Below, piece by piece: positions 35,808-44,664 of a DNA stretch of 64,000 nucleotides. Made by a program: the position numbers and the translations under genes. Location of the stretch: the NCBI GenBank assembly GCA_028292625.1, contig JAQGLY010000074.1, positions 1 through 64,000 on the forward strand, given 5' to 3'. Position 1 is the stretch's first letter. Each line of letters starts with the position of its first letter. The notes under the pieces are model-generated. The model saw nothing but the letters and a program-made list of their open reading frames with translations, did no database searches and was not told the DNA's origin. This stretch comes from Herbaspirillum sp. (GTDB taxonomy: Bacteria > Pseudomonadota > Gammaproteobacteria > Burkholderiales > Burkholderiaceae_D).

Positions 35808-36691
35808 TCGGTACGCCGCAGCTGGCGCGGCCTGCGAAGCCGGCGGTTTCCGCGGCGGCCGCCAAGGCTTCCGCATCCCGCGTTGCGCAAGCCGCGGTGC
35901 AGGCGCTGCATGCCGAGCTCTGCCTGTTTCCGAAGCCTGGACTGGTCAGCAAGATCGACAACGGCAGCCATCTGGACATGTACCCTGCCCTGTTCGTCAA
36001 AAGCCTTTTTTCATTGCGGCATTACTTTGCGCAATGCTATGCGGCCGGGTTCGACGGCGCGGCCTTCGATGTGCTGCAAACCCTGGGAATGCAAGCCGAA
36101 GCGCGCATGATGCGGGCCACCGGCGGCGTCAATACCCATCGCGGCGCGATATTCAATCTGGGGATTTTAAGTGCGGCGATTGCGCGCCGCGATGCCGGCG
36201 CCGATGCGGGCTGTAGACCGTTGCCGGCGCTGGTGATGGAGCACTGGGGCGCGGCGATCCGCATGGCCGACGCCACTTCCCGCTCGAACAGTCATGGCGC
36301 CCGCGCATGCCGTACGTACGCGGTCGGCGGCGCACGCGGCGAAGCGGTGGCCGGTTTTCCGCACGTGTTTCGCATCGGTCTGCCGGCCTGGCGCGCCGTG
36401 CTGCGCGCCGGCGGCACCCGCGAGATGGCGGGATGCCAGGCGTTTTTCGCTATCATGCAATCGCTGGACGATACCAATCTGCTGCATCGCGGGGGCGCCG
36501 CGGGGCTGGCCTATGCCCGCGACGCCGCGTCTGCGTTTCTGGACGCCGGCGGCGTTTTTTCACCGGCATGGCGGCGGCAGGCGAGAGTCATCCATCGTCA
36601 ATTCGTGACACGGCGCCTGAGCCCGGGCGGCAGCGCGGATCTGCTCGCCGCCACCTTATTCATCGATCGCGCGTGCGGCGGCAAAGCATGA
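35789..36691 (+). CDS. mdcB: Triphosphoribosyl-dephospho-CoA synthase
   Basis: A 300-residue CitG-family enzyme that joins ATP and dephospho-CoA to form the prosthetic-group precursor. Hallmarks are LCLFPKPGLVSKIDNGSHLDM, GVNTHRGAIFNLGIL and DDTNLLHRGGAAGL. The start is uncertain: GTG 35789 has GGAG nine bases before it, while ATG 35774 is the other option. Both overlap the end of mdcG. Confidence 0.88.
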   Translation: MASEGLIGTPQLARPAKPAVSAAAAKASASRVAQAAVQALHAELCLFPKPGLVSKIDNGSHLDMYPALFVKSLFSLRHYFAQCYAAGFDGAAFDVLQTLGMQAEARMMRATGGVNTHRGAIFNLGILSAAIARRDAGADAGCRPLPALVMEHWGAAIRMADATSRSNSHGARACRTYAVGGARGEAVAGFPHVFRIGLPAWRAVLRAGGTREMAGCQAFFAIMQSLDDTNLLHRGGAAGLAYARDAASAFLDAGGVFSPAWRRQARVIHRQFVTRRLSPGGSADLLAATLFIDRACGGKA

Positions 36692-37599
36692 GCAAACTGG
36701 CCATCGTCTGCCCCGGCCAAGGCGCGCAGCACGCGCAGATGTTCGATCTGGCGCTGCAAAGCGAGCATGCGCGGACCTGGCTGGCCGATTTTTCGGATGG
36801 CCTGGGTTACGACATCGTCGAGGTCGCGCGCGGTGGAATCGGTCTGTTCGACAATTTTCACGCGCAGGCGCTGGTGTGCGGCGCGACCGTCGCCACCTGG
36901 GTCGCCTTGCGGGAACGGCTGCCGGCGCCGGAGGCCATACTCGGCTACAGCGTCGGGGAAATGTCCGCTTACGGATGCGCCGATGTGTGGGACGCACCCA
37001 CGCTGGCCGCATTGACCCGCAAACGGGCCGAGCTGATGGACAGGTTTGCCCCCGAAGGCGCCGGCTTGATGGCGCTCAAGGGCGCCGATAGCCATGCTGT
37101 CGTCGCGCTCTGCGACGCGCACCGGCTGTCGCTGGCCATCGTCAACGGCGATGACCACGTGGTGCTGGGCGGCACTCGCAGCGACTTTGCGGCGGCCCTC
37201 CCCGACATGGATGCGCGCGGTTACTGGTCGAAGATACTGGATGTCGCGGTGCCTTCGCACACGCCGCCGATGCGCCTCGCGGCGGAAGCATTTGCGCTGG
37301 CGCTTGCCGACAAGTCGATGCACGCCATGTCGGCGCCGGTTCTGATGGGAATCAGCGGTACGCCGGCCTCCTCCGCGACGCTGGCCGCTTCGCTGTCGCA
37401 GCAGATCGCGCAGACGGTGCGCTGGAGCGACTGCATGAAAACAGCGCTGGAAATGGGCGTCGCCGTGGTGCTGGAAATCGGCCCCGGCAAAAGCCTGAGC
37501 CGCATGTTCACCGAACTCGATCCCGCGTTGCAGGCCCGCTCGGCGGAAGACTTTCGCACTCTGGACGGCATCGTGAAATGGGTGGCGTCGAAGGTGTGA
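36688..37599 (+). CDS. mdcH: Malonate decarboxylase malonyl-ACP transferase (epsilon subunit)
   Basis: A 303-residue malonyltransferase of the FabD fold. PGQGAQ is at residues 9-14 and the catalytic serine is Ser88 in GYSVGEMSAYG; VPSHTPPM holds the histidine. It loads malonyl from malonyl-CoA onto the acetyl-free ACP to start the cycle. It is the last mdc gene in the operon; its start overlaps mdcB by ATGA. Confidence 0.9.
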   Translation: MSKLAIVCPGQGAQHAQMFDLALQSEHARTWLADFSDGLGYDIVEVARGGIGLFDNFHAQALVCGATVATWVALRERLPAPEAILGYSVGEMSAYGCADVWDAPTLAALTRKRAELMDRFAPEGAGLMALKGADSHAVVALCDAHRLSLAIVNGDDHVVLGGTRSDFAAALPDMDARGYWSKILDVAVPSHTPPMRLAAEAFALALADKSMHAMSAPVLMGISGTPASSATLAASLSQQIAQTVRWSDCMKTALEMGVAVVLEIGPGKSLSRMFTELDPALQARSAEDFRTLDGIVKWVASKV

Positions 37600-37660
37600 C
37601 GCGGCTGCCTGACTACGCTCGGCCTCCATTGCCGGTTCTTCAAATCACGAATATACCAGG

Positions 37661-37704
37661 TTGACAATATCATTGTGTACTACTAATATATCAGTCGTAC
37701 ACAA
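37661..37704 (+). promoter_or_regulatory. Promoter with a 32-bp dyad operator before the hydroxylase gene
   Basis: TTGACA (37661-37666) and TAATAT (37684-37689) are 17 bases apart, a good sigma-70 promoter. A dyad is centred on the -10: outer arms TTGTGTAC (37673-37680) and GTACACAA (37697-37704) match perfectly, and the centre is CTAATATATCAG (37683-37694), 11 of 12 palindromic in form. Binding here would block RNA polymerase, so a repressor such as the nearby GntR protein is likely. Confidence 0.7.
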
Positions 37705-37733
37705 CATAGAATGAGACTTACAGGAGATCAATC

Positions 37734-38552
37734 ATGATGAGCGAACGTCAACGAAAATTTCGCGCCGAGTACAAAGCGGACATCAGCCCCTTGTATAGCG
37801 GACTGCTGCACGTCGGCGTGATGTATCTGGTCGGCATCGGCGCCGTGGTTTACTGTCTGCAACATCTGCAGACGGCGCGCTGGGAATGGGCGCTGATGCT
37901 GCCCGTTTTTCTGGCCGGCAACTTTGTGGAATGGGGCATGCATCGCTTCGTCATGCATCGCCGCATCAACGTCTATGCGCTGCGGGCCATTTACGAACGC
38001 CACACCCGCCAGCATCACCAATACTTCACCGACAACGATGCCACCATCGATTCGACCCGTGAATTCCGGATCGTCTTCTTTCCGTGGCGGGTTCTGGTGA
38101 CGCTCGGCGTCGGCGGTCTGACGCTGGGTTATCTGGCGACGCTGGTCTTCAATGCCAACGCCGGGTACATCGTGTTCATGACGATGGTGGGCCAATACCT
38201 GATTTACGAAACCTTCCACTATTGCTGCCACGTGCACGACAACTGGTTTGTCCGCAACATGCCGTTCATCAATACCATTCGCCGCCACCATACCGCGCAT
38301 CACAATCAGGGCATCATGATGAAATACAACATGAACCTGACCTTCCCGATCGCCGACTGGTTTTTGGGCACGACCGATTTGCGGCGCGGCTTGCTGGGCC
38401 ATTTGTTCAACGGCTACAGCGAAAAGCATGTGAAGGAAGAATTGAAGCCGATCATCGCCCGCTTCCGCATGGACGATACCCGGGTCACGCTGGACGGTCC
38501 GCAACTGTCGGCGGAAGAAGAACAGACCATCGACCGCGGGCTGGCTGCCTGA
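37734..38552 (+). CDS. Fatty acid hydroxylase/sterol desaturase superfamily membrane enzyme
   Basis: A 272-residue di-iron membrane enzyme. The histidine clusters are HRFVMH (with EWGMH before it), HTRQHHQYF, ETFHYCCHVHD and RRHHTAHHN, the pattern of the PF04116 superfamily. Several hydrophobic helices lie between them. The substrate is unknown: it could be a fatty acid, an ether lipid or a sterol-like molecule. ATG 37734 was used although a second ATG follows at once; AGGAG lies upstream. A terminator closes the transcript. Confidence 0.85.
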   Translation: MMSERQRKFRAEYKADISPLYSGLLHVGVMYLVGIGAVVYCLQHLQTARWEWALMLPVFLAGNFVEWGMHRFVMHRRINVYALRAIYERHTRQHHQYFTDNDATIDSTREFRIVFFPWRVLVTLGVGGLTLGYLATLVFNANAGYIVFMTMVGQYLIYETFHYCCHVHDNWFVRNMPFINTIRRHHTAHHNQGIMMKYNMNLTFPIADWFLGTTDLRRGLLGHLFNGYSEKHVKEELKPIIARFRMDDTRVTLDGPQLSAEEEQTIDRGLAA

Positions 38553-38578
38553 TGCGGATGCGATGATCCGAAACGACA

Positions 38579-38612
38579 GCGGCTTGCTGCATTTGCGGCA
38601 AGCCGCCGGTTT
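38579..38612 (+). terminator. Rho-independent terminator after the hydroxylase gene
   Basis: GCGGCTTGC (38579-38587) pairs perfectly with GCAAGCCGC (38598-38606) across a ten-base loop, followed by CGGTTTT. It separates this gene from the convergent GntR gene. Confidence 0.75.
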
Positions 38613-39331
38613 TACATATCGGACAGCAAGGTGGATTTGGTGAAGGCTTCGATGTTATCCAGCAAAAGGTCCAGCGCCTGCCCGGCTTCGGTGGCCTTGC
38701 CTTCGGCGATCGCCAATGCGACGGCGGCGTGCAGACGGGCCATTTCCGGCAGATCGGCAGCCTGCTTGTAATGAAAATACCAGAATCGGCGCGACAGTCC
38801 ATGCATCAGGCGCATTGCCCCTTCCGCGAATTCATTACGCGCCGCCACCAGGCAAAGCTCGTTGAACTCGCGATCGGAACGCATGAAGCTGACGTCGTCA
38901 TTGGTTTTTGAGGCTGTGGAGAATTCCTGGCTCAAACGGGCGAAATGTTCCCGCTCCTCGGGCGTGGCGCGTTTAGCGGCGCTCTTGCAGATCAGGCGTT
39001 CGACTTCGCGCCTGGTTTCCAATAATTTGAGTTGCTTTCTCAGATCGATTTCCGGCACCAGCAAGCCGCGCTGCGGCAGGACCTGCAGTAAATGTTCGCG
39101 CGCCAGACGCTGAATCGCCTCGCGTATCGGCGTGCGGCCGATATTGATCATTTCACTCAAGGTCAATTCCGATAACACCGATCCCGGCGGAATGCGCAGC
39201 GTGATGATGGCCTCTTCGATTTGCTCGTACGCAAGTTCAGTCAGTTTGACCCTGGGTACCGCCATTTCCTGCATGCGGGTGGATTGATCGGCTACTTTTT
39301 TCAATGCGGGCCGTTGCTGCTTGGTTTTCAT
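38612..39331 (-). CDS. GntR-family regulator with FCD domain; candidate regulator of the malonate regulon
   Basis: A 239-residue protein. The N-terminal winged helix reads LAYEQIEEAIITLRIPPGSVLSELTLSEMINIGRTPIREAIQRL, i.e. the GntR signature, and the helical C-terminal FCD domain begins near residue 105 (LETRREVERLI). FCD regulators respond to small carboxylates; MdcY and MatR, which control malonate genes elsewhere, belong to this group. It is encoded between the hydroxylase gene and the hydrolase/dehydrogenase operon. ATG 39331 was preferred to an ATG eight codons earlier because of the adjacent GGA. Confidence 0.88.
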   Translation of the reverse strand: MKTKQQRPALKKVADQSTRMQEMAVPRVKLTELAYEQIEEAIITLRIPPGSVLSELTLSEMINIGRTPIREAIQRLAREHLLQVLPQRGLLVPEIDLRKQLKLLETRREVERLICKSAAKRATPEEREHFARLSQEFSTASKTNDDVSFMRSDREFNELCLVAARNEFAEGAMRLMHGLSRRFWYFHYKQAADLPEMARLHAAVALAIAEGKATEAGQALDLLLDNIEAFTKSTLLSDM

Positions 39332-39391
39332 ATTTCCGTTAGGGCCTGTTAACAAAAGTTCGAAGAATACACATTGTATATGACTAGTGTA

Positions 39392-39440
39392 TTGACATAT
39401 TCAGTCATTTTGCGTGCTAATATTCATTTAATATATTAGC
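39392..39440 (+). promoter_or_regulatory. Promoter and CTAATAT operator before the hydrolase-dehydrogenase operon
   Basis: TTGACA (39392-39397) and an extended -10-like TGCTAATAT (39415-39423) are present, with slightly long spacing. GCTAATAT (39416-39423) and ATATTAGC (39433-39440) form a perfect inverted repeat over a nine-base spacer, and TTAATATATTAG overlaps it. ATGACT/AGTCAT (39380-39385 and 39403-39408 region) is a further dyad in the same gap, shared with the divergent GntR promoter. Confidence 0.5.
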
Positions 39441-39460
39441 TGCATAACGAGGAGACGGCA

Positions 39461-40201
39461 TTGGATATTTTGGAAATCGGCCAGGGATCCGCCACCATCG
39501 TCGCGGTGCACGGCATCCAAGGCACCCGCGCCAGTTGGCTGCCGATCGCCGAGCAGCTATCGGAACAGGCGCGCTGGATCCTGCCGAATCTGCGCGGGCG
39601 CGGACGCGCCGAACGCGGCTTCGGCCCCGCGGACTACACGCTGGACAGCTATGCCGCCGAGCTCGCCGCCGTGATTGCCGAGCGCGCCGCCACAGGCCCA
39701 CTTTATCTGGCCGGCTGGAGCATGGGCGTGTCGGTGGCGCTGGCCTATTTGTCGCGCCCGGATGCCCGCGTGCCGGACGGACTCTTCCTTCTATCGGGCA
39801 GCCCGGCGCTCAATCAAACCCATTGGTTCACCACGACAGAGCCGCAAGCACTACGCAAGGAGATCGCGGAACGCGAACGGCGCCTGGGCTTGCGCGAAGC
39901 GGCCGATCACGACGCCGTGGCGTGGACCTGGCAAGCGATCTCGCCGACTTCGCAGCGCGCGCTGCTGCCTTCCATCGCGATACCCACCCGCATTCTGCAC
40001 GGCAGCGCCGACGACGATTCGCCGCCGCAACACGCCGAATGGCTGCGACAGGGCTTGCCCAACGCCAGCCTGTGCATGTTCGAAGGCGCCGGCCACGGCA
40101 TTCTGATGGCGCCCAGCAGCAGCCGGGTCGCCGCCGAAATACAGCAATTCATCCACCGACCATCCATTGCCCGCACTACCGCGATCCAGGAAGCGCCATG
40201 A
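39461..40201 (+). CDS. Alpha/beta-hydrolase (esterase or enol-lactonase-like)
   Basis: A 246-residue single-domain hydrolase. The oxyanion strand VAVHGIQGTRASW is followed by the nucleophile elbow AGWSMGVSVALAYL (serine within GWSMG), and GAGHGILMAP gives the histidine. Its size and features resemble 3-oxoadipate enol-lactonase-type and carbon-carbon hydrolases. GAGGAG lies six bases before the TTG start. It is translationally coupled (ATGA) to the Fe-dependent dehydrogenase. Confidence 0.85.
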   Translation: MDILEIGQGSATIVAVHGIQGTRASWLPIAEQLSEQARWILPNLRGRGRAERGFGPADYTLDSYAAELAAVIAERAATGPLYLAGWSMGVSVALAYLSRPDARVPDGLFLLSGSPALNQTHWFTTTEPQALRKEIAERERRLGLREAADHDAVAWTWQAISPTSQRALLPSIAIPTRILHGSADDDSPPQHAEWLRQGLPNASLCMFEGAGHGILMAPSSSRVAAEIQQFIHRPSIARTTAIQEAP

Positions 40202-41439
40202 GAACCAACGACACCATTCATTTCTGTCCGCCCGCGCGCCTGATCCTCGGCTGCGGGAGCCGCCTGCAACTTCCCGCCCTGCTGGCGCACCTCGGCTATC
40301 GGCGCGGCGTGCTGGTCACTGACCTGTTTTTCGTCCGCAGCACGCCTTGGGTCAAGGAATATGTCGATGCCGCCGCGGCGCTGGGCATCCATACCGTGAT
40401 TTTCGACGGCGGCCTGCCCGACCCGACCACCACGCTATGCGACGCCGCGACCGTCAGCGTGCGGGCAGCGCTGGCCGGCGCGCTGCCGGACCATGTGATT
40501 GCGCTGGGCGGCGGCAGCAATATCGATCTGGCCAAGGCGCTATGCCTGACGCTGCGCGAGGGGCGTCCGATCAAGGACTTCGTCGGCGCGCCCATCGCGC
40601 CGGCGGCGCGGCCGCTGCCGCTGATCGCCATGCCGACCACCGCCGGCACCGGTTCGGAAGCGACGCCCGGCGCGATTCTGATCGACCCGTCCAACGCCAC
40701 CAAAGTCGCGGTGATGGACAACGCTTTGCGGCCGCAGATTGCGTTGATCGATCCCGAATTCACCTACACCTGTCCGCCGCGCGTCACCGCCGACGCCGGC
40801 CTCGACGCGTTGACTCACGCGGTCGAATCCTATCTGACTCAGGATTCCTTCGAATTCGACCGCGCCGGGCATCCGGACCCCGGCTATAGCGGGCGCTCTT
40901 CCCTGACCATGCTGTTCGCCAAAGAAGCCATCGCCTTGTGCGCGCGCCATTTGCAGCGCAGCTATACCCACGGCGACGATACCGAAGCCCGCATCGGCAT
41001 GGCGTACGCCAGTCACTATGCGGCGCTGTCGTACGGCAGCGCCGGACTGAACGCCGTTCACGGCATTGCGTATGCGGTCGCCGGCCTGACCCATAAATCG
41101 CATGGCAGCACCAATGCGGTCATGCTGCCGTATGTGCTGGACGCGCTGCGCTCCGTGCGCCACAACGAGCTGCTGGAAGTGGCGCGTCTGTTCGGCATCG
41201 ACGATCCGCAAGCCGGGCGCGCTGTGCGGCAACTGCCGATGACCGTCCGCGCTCTGGTCGGGCAACTCGGGATCCCCACCACGCTGAAGGATTTCGGCGT
41301 CGCCGAACATGATCTCGCGGCATTGACCGCCGCCGCGCTGGCCGTGACCCGTCTGACCAAGGCGTTTCCGGTCGACGCCGTCGAAGACGTCTATTCCCGG
41401 ATTATCCGAAACGCCTGGGAGGGTCTCTTTATCGATTAA
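40198..41439 (+). CDS. Iron-containing alcohol dehydrogenase family oxidoreductase
   Basis: A 413-residue group III dehydrogenase. The nucleotide site is ALGGGSNIDLAKAL, then PTTAGTGSEATPGAIL, the metal region GLDALTHAVESYL and NAVHGIAYAVAGLTHKSHG, where the aspartate and histidines bind iron or zinc. Family reactions include reduction of aldehydes and maleylacetate. Its substrate is unknown; pairing with a hydrolase suggests it acts on a small hydroxy- or oxo-acid released by that enzyme. Confidence 0.85.
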   Translation: MRTNDTIHFCPPARLILGCGSRLQLPALLAHLGYRRGVLVTDLFFVRSTPWVKEYVDAAAALGIHTVIFDGGLPDPTTTLCDAATVSVRAALAGALPDHVIALGGGSNIDLAKALCLTLREGRPIKDFVGAPIAPAARPLPLIAMPTTAGTGSEATPGAILIDPSNATKVAVMDNALRPQIALIDPEFTYTCPPRVTADAGLDALTHAVESYLTQDSFEFDRAGHPDPGYSGRSSLTMLFAKEAIALCARHLQRSYTHGDDTEARIGMAYASHYAALSYGSAGLNAVHGIAYAVAGLTHKSHGSTNAVMLPYVLDALRSVRHNELLEVARLFGIDDPQAGRAVRQLPMTVRALVGQLGIPTTLKDFGVAEHDLAALTAAALAVTRLTKAFPVDAVEDVYSRIIRNAWEGLFID

Positions 41440-41477
41440 ACATTTTCAAAGAAGGCGCGGCTTCGGATTTCCCCGCG

Positions 41478-41499
41478 AAAAGTATTAGAAAAGTATTAG
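41478..41499 (+). repeat. Tandem AAAAGTATTAG repeat before the MFS gene
   Basis: Two exact adjacent copies of an 11-bp unit lie 36 bases before the next start. The period is one helical turn, so it may be a tandem binding site or part of the promoter. GTATTAG recalls the half-site CTAATAC seen before the malonate operon, but the link is weak. Confidence 0.35.
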
Positions 41500-41535
41500 G
41501 TCAACGAAGATTGCCGATTACAACAGGAGACAAAA

Positions 41536-42927
41536 ATGGAAGCCTTCAGGAGTATCAACACCATTCGTCCGAACGTCGCTGCCCGCTTGGAGCGCCTTCC
41601 GATGACGCACTATCAGCGTTCGCTATTTGCCATCATCGCCACGGCCTGGTTTTTCGATTCCATGGATCTGGGCATCATGACCTTCGTCCTCGGCTCCATC
41701 AAAGCGGAGTTCGCGCTGAGCACCGCGCAAACCGGTTTGCTGGCGAGCGCCAGTTTTCTGGGGATGCTGCTGGGCGCCGCCGTCGCGGGGCTGCTCGCGG
41801 ACAAGTTCGGACGCAAACCCATTTTTCAGATCAGCATGATCTTCTGGGGTGTCGGCAGCCTGCTATGCGCGTTTGCGCCGGACGTCACCTGGCTGATGGC
41901 GTTTCGCGTTCTGCTGGGGTTCGGCATGGGCATGGAATTCCCGATCGGTCTGTCGATGGTGTCCGAAATCGTGCCGGCCAAAAGCCGTGGAAAATACGTC
42001 GCGTTGCTGGAAGGCTTTTGGCCGATCGGCTTCATCGCGGCCGGGATCGCCGCTTACTTTTTCCTGCCGCTGATCGGCTGGCGCGGCATTTTCATCGGCC
42101 TCGCTATCCCTGCCGCGTTCGTGTTCGTGGTGCGCCGCAGGGTGCCCGAATCGCCGCGCTGGCTGGAAGATGCGGGACGCGTGGTCGAAGCCGAGCAAGT
42201 GATCGGCGAGATCGAAAGAAAAGTGGTGATGGCATCCGGCGGGAAAATGCTGCCGCCGCCGGTCGAACATCTTGAAGACAGCGCAACCGTTGCCGACTCC
42301 GGCCGCCGCGCCCAGTTTGCCGAACTCTGGAAACAGGGCTATGCCAAACGCACCGTCATGCTTTGGGCGCTATGGTTTTTTGCGCTGCTCGGTTACTACG
42401 GCCTGACGACCTGGCTGGGCGCGCTGCTGCAGGATGCCGGTTATGCCGTGACCAAGTCGGTGCAATACACGATCTTCATTTCGCTGGCGGGGATTCCCGG
42501 CTTTCTGTTTTCCGCATGGCTGCTGGAAGCCTGGGGCAGAAAACCGACTTGCGTATTGATGCTGTTGGGCAGCGCCGCGTCGGCTTATTTTTACGGACAG
42601 GCAGCCGCGGCGCATGCGCCCGTGGCCGGCCTGATCGGCGCCGGCCTGTGCATGCAGTTCTTCATGTTCGGCATGTGGTCGGTGTTGTATGCCTATACGC
42701 CGGAACTGTACCCGACGCGATCGCGCGCCACCGGCTCCGGCTTTGCTTCGTCGATCGGGCGTCTTGGCTCGCTGCTCGGTCCGCTGGCCGTCGGCGTGGT
42801 TCTGCCGATCACCGGTCAGGGCGGCGTGTTTACACTGGGCACCATCTCTTTTTGCCTGGCCGCCGCGGTGGTGCTGACGCTCGGCGTGGAGACCAAGGGG
42901 CTGGCGCTGGAAGACGTATCGCGCTAG
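41536..42927 (+). CDS. MFS transporter, aromatic/organic-acid type
   Basis: A 463-residue transporter with twelve helices. The loop 2-3 motif GLLADKFGRKPIFQ and the FDSMDLGIMTFVLGSI opening are typical of MFS porters of organic acids; a charged loop of about 50 residues lies between helices 6 and 7. CAGGAGAC precedes the ATG. It has its own promoter region and a strong terminator, so it appears to be a single gene. The substrate is not known. Confidence 0.85.
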   Translation: MEAFRSINTIRPNVAARLERLPMTHYQRSLFAIIATAWFFDSMDLGIMTFVLGSIKAEFALSTAQTGLLASASFLGMLLGAAVAGLLADKFGRKPIFQISMIFWGVGSLLCAFAPDVTWLMAFRVLLGFGMGMEFPIGLSMVSEIVPAKSRGKYVALLEGFWPIGFIAAGIAAYFFLPLIGWRGIFIGLAIPAAFVFVVRRRVPESPRWLEDAGRVVEAEQVIGEIERKVVMASGGKMLPPPVEHLEDSATVADSGRRAQFAELWKQGYAKRTVMLWALWFFALLGYYGLTTWLGALLQDAGYAVTKSVQYTIFISLAGIPGFLFSAWLLEAWGRKPTCVLMLLGSAASAYFYGQAAAAHAPVAGLIGAGLCMQFFMFGMWSVLYAYTPELYPTRSRATGSGFASSIGRLGSLLGPLAVGVVLPITGQGGVFTLGTISFCLAAAVVLTLGVETKGLALEDVSR

Positions 42928-42934
42928 CAAGCTT

Positions 42935-42966
42935 GGCGCGGCATCGGGGGCCGCGCCGGCCTTTTT
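42935..42966 (+). terminator. Rho-independent terminator after the MFS gene
   Basis: GGCGCGGC and GCCGCGCC form an 8-bp GC-rich stem with a seven-base loop, followed by GGCC and five T residues. Confidence 0.8.
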
Positions 42967-43012
42967 ACCTGACAGGGAATCCTGTCAACAATGAACGACT
43001 TGGCAGAAAAAA

Positions 43013-44626
43013 ATGAAAATCATTAATCTGAAAATCGGTACACGGCTATTGTTGGGCTTTGCGATTGTTCTTTCCCTGTCCGCCGTTTCGATCGCTGCCG
43101 GCATATGGAATATGCATCGCATCGCCGATGCCACGCGGCAGATGATGGAAAAGCCTTTAGCCAAGGAACGCATGGTCTCCGACTGGTATGGCTTGACCAG
43201 CGAAGCGGTGACCATGACATCCTTTATCGTGAAGAGTACGGACACCACCCTGGCCGCCACGTTCGCCGATCATATCGCCGCCGGCGTGAAGCAAGCGGTG
43301 GCGATCAGAAGCGCATTGCCGCCATTACTGAGTTCCGACCTCGAAAAACAGATGTTCAATGTGCAAATCAAGACGGTGATGGAACGTTATCAGAAAGCGA
43401 AGGCTGCGGCGGTCAAGGCAAAGTCGGAAGGCAAGGCGGAGGAAGCCGCCAAAATCTATACCGAAGAATTTGTGCCGAGCGCAAAACTTTACACCGAGGA
43501 AGTTTCAAAGTTTTTGGAATTCCAGCGAAGTAACATTAACCAAATCGGCCTTCAGATCACGGAATTGGAAAGCGCCAGCGCCAAACTGATGATCCTGCTG
43601 GGCGTACTGATTGCGGCATTGGGTTTCGTTTTCGCGATTTTCATTTCCCGTTCCATCACCATCCCCTTAGGCGAGGCGCTTGGCGTGGCGCTCACGGTCG
43701 CCACCGGCGATCTGACCAGCCATATCGAAGTTAAATCCAAGGATGAAACCGGCCGCCTGATCGGCGAATTAAAAGCGATGAATGAAAATTTGCACAATAC
43801 GGTTTCTCAGGTCCGCTCCAGAGTGAGCAATATCGCCACAGCCACCAGCGAGATCGCGACCGGCAATCTCGACCTTTCTTCGCGCACCGAAGAGCAGGCC
43901 GCCTCATTGGAAGAGATAGCCGCCTCCATCAATGAATTGAATTCGACAGTCAAACAGAATGCCGATAATGCCCAACTGGCCAATCAGTTGGCCATCGCCG
44001 CATCGGGCATCGCGGTCAAGGGCGGTTCGGTGGTGTCCGAGGTCGTTAAAACCATGAATTCAATCAATGTATCGGCCATGAAAATCGTCGATATCATCGG
44101 CGTCATCGACGGCATCGCTTTTCAGACCAATATTCTCGCGCTCAACGCCGCGGTGGAAGCAGCCCGCGCCGGCGAACAGGGAAGAGGCTTTGCCGTTGTC
44201 GCCACGGAGGTACGTGGTCTGGCGCAACGCAGCGCCGCGGCGGCCAAGGAAATCAAATCGCTGATCGGCACTTCGGTGGAAAAGGTGGATGCCGGCACCA
44301 GGCTGGTCGGCGACGCCGGTTCGACCATGGATGAGTTGCTGGCCAGCGTCAAACGCGTCGCCGATCTCATCGGCGAGATCAGTGCCGCCAGCTCGCAACA
44401 AAGCGTCGGTATCGAACAGGTCAACTCGGCAATCATGCAAATGGATCAGGTCACGCAACAAAATGCGGCCCTGGTGGAAGAGGCCGCCGCCTCCGCCGAG
44501 CTGTTACAGGATCAGGCTCACGGCCTGATGCAGGCTGTCAGCGCATTCAAGCTGGATCAAAAGCAGAAAAATGCGCCGAATCACCTCCCGGCGCGTGCGA
44601 TGGCGGTGGCGCCGCCGGTGAGCTGA
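43013..44626 (+). CDS. Methyl-accepting chemotaxis protein
   Basis: A 537-residue chemoreceptor. An N-terminal membrane helix (about 10-30) and a second (about 190-212) flank a four-helix-bundle ligand domain. HAMP follows, then the signalling hairpin with tip QTNILALNAAVEAARAGEQG (near residue 370). Adaptation sites lie in the surrounding heptads. No C-terminal NWETF pentapeptide is seen; the end is APPVS. The ligand is unknown, but the neighbouring transport and catabolic genes suggest an organic acid. Confidence 0.92.
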   Translation: MKIINLKIGTRLLLGFAIVLSLSAVSIAAGIWNMHRIADATRQMMEKPLAKERMVSDWYGLTSEAVTMTSFIVKSTDTTLAATFADHIAAGVKQAVAIRSALPPLLSSDLEKQMFNVQIKTVMERYQKAKAAAVKAKSEGKAEEAAKIYTEEFVPSAKLYTEEVSKFLEFQRSNINQIGLQITELESASAKLMILLGVLIAALGFVFAIFISRSITIPLGEALGVALTVATGDLTSHIEVKSKDETGRLIGELKAMNENLHNTVSQVRSRVSNIATATSEIATGNLDLSSRTEEQAASLEEIAASINELNSTVKQNADNAQLANQLAIAASGIAVKGGSVVSEVVKTMNSINVSAMKIVDIIGVIDGIAFQTNILALNAAVEAARAGEQGRGFAVVATEVRGLAQRSAAAAKEIKSLIGTSVEKVDAGTRLVGDAGSTMDELLASVKRVADLIGEISAASSQQSVGIEQVNSAIMQMDQVTQQNAALVEEAAASAELLQDQAHGLMQAVSAFKLDQKQKNAPNHLPARAMAVAPPVS

Positions 44627-44664
44627 GCGGCTTCCGGCGAATATGACTTCGCCTTCACGCCGGT

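Noticed and set aside
39535..40197. Upstream extension of the iron-dependent dehydrogenase frame to 634 codons
   Set aside because: The first 221 codons overlap the hydrolase gene in another frame and have no family similarity; ATG 40198 in an ATGA overlap is the real start.
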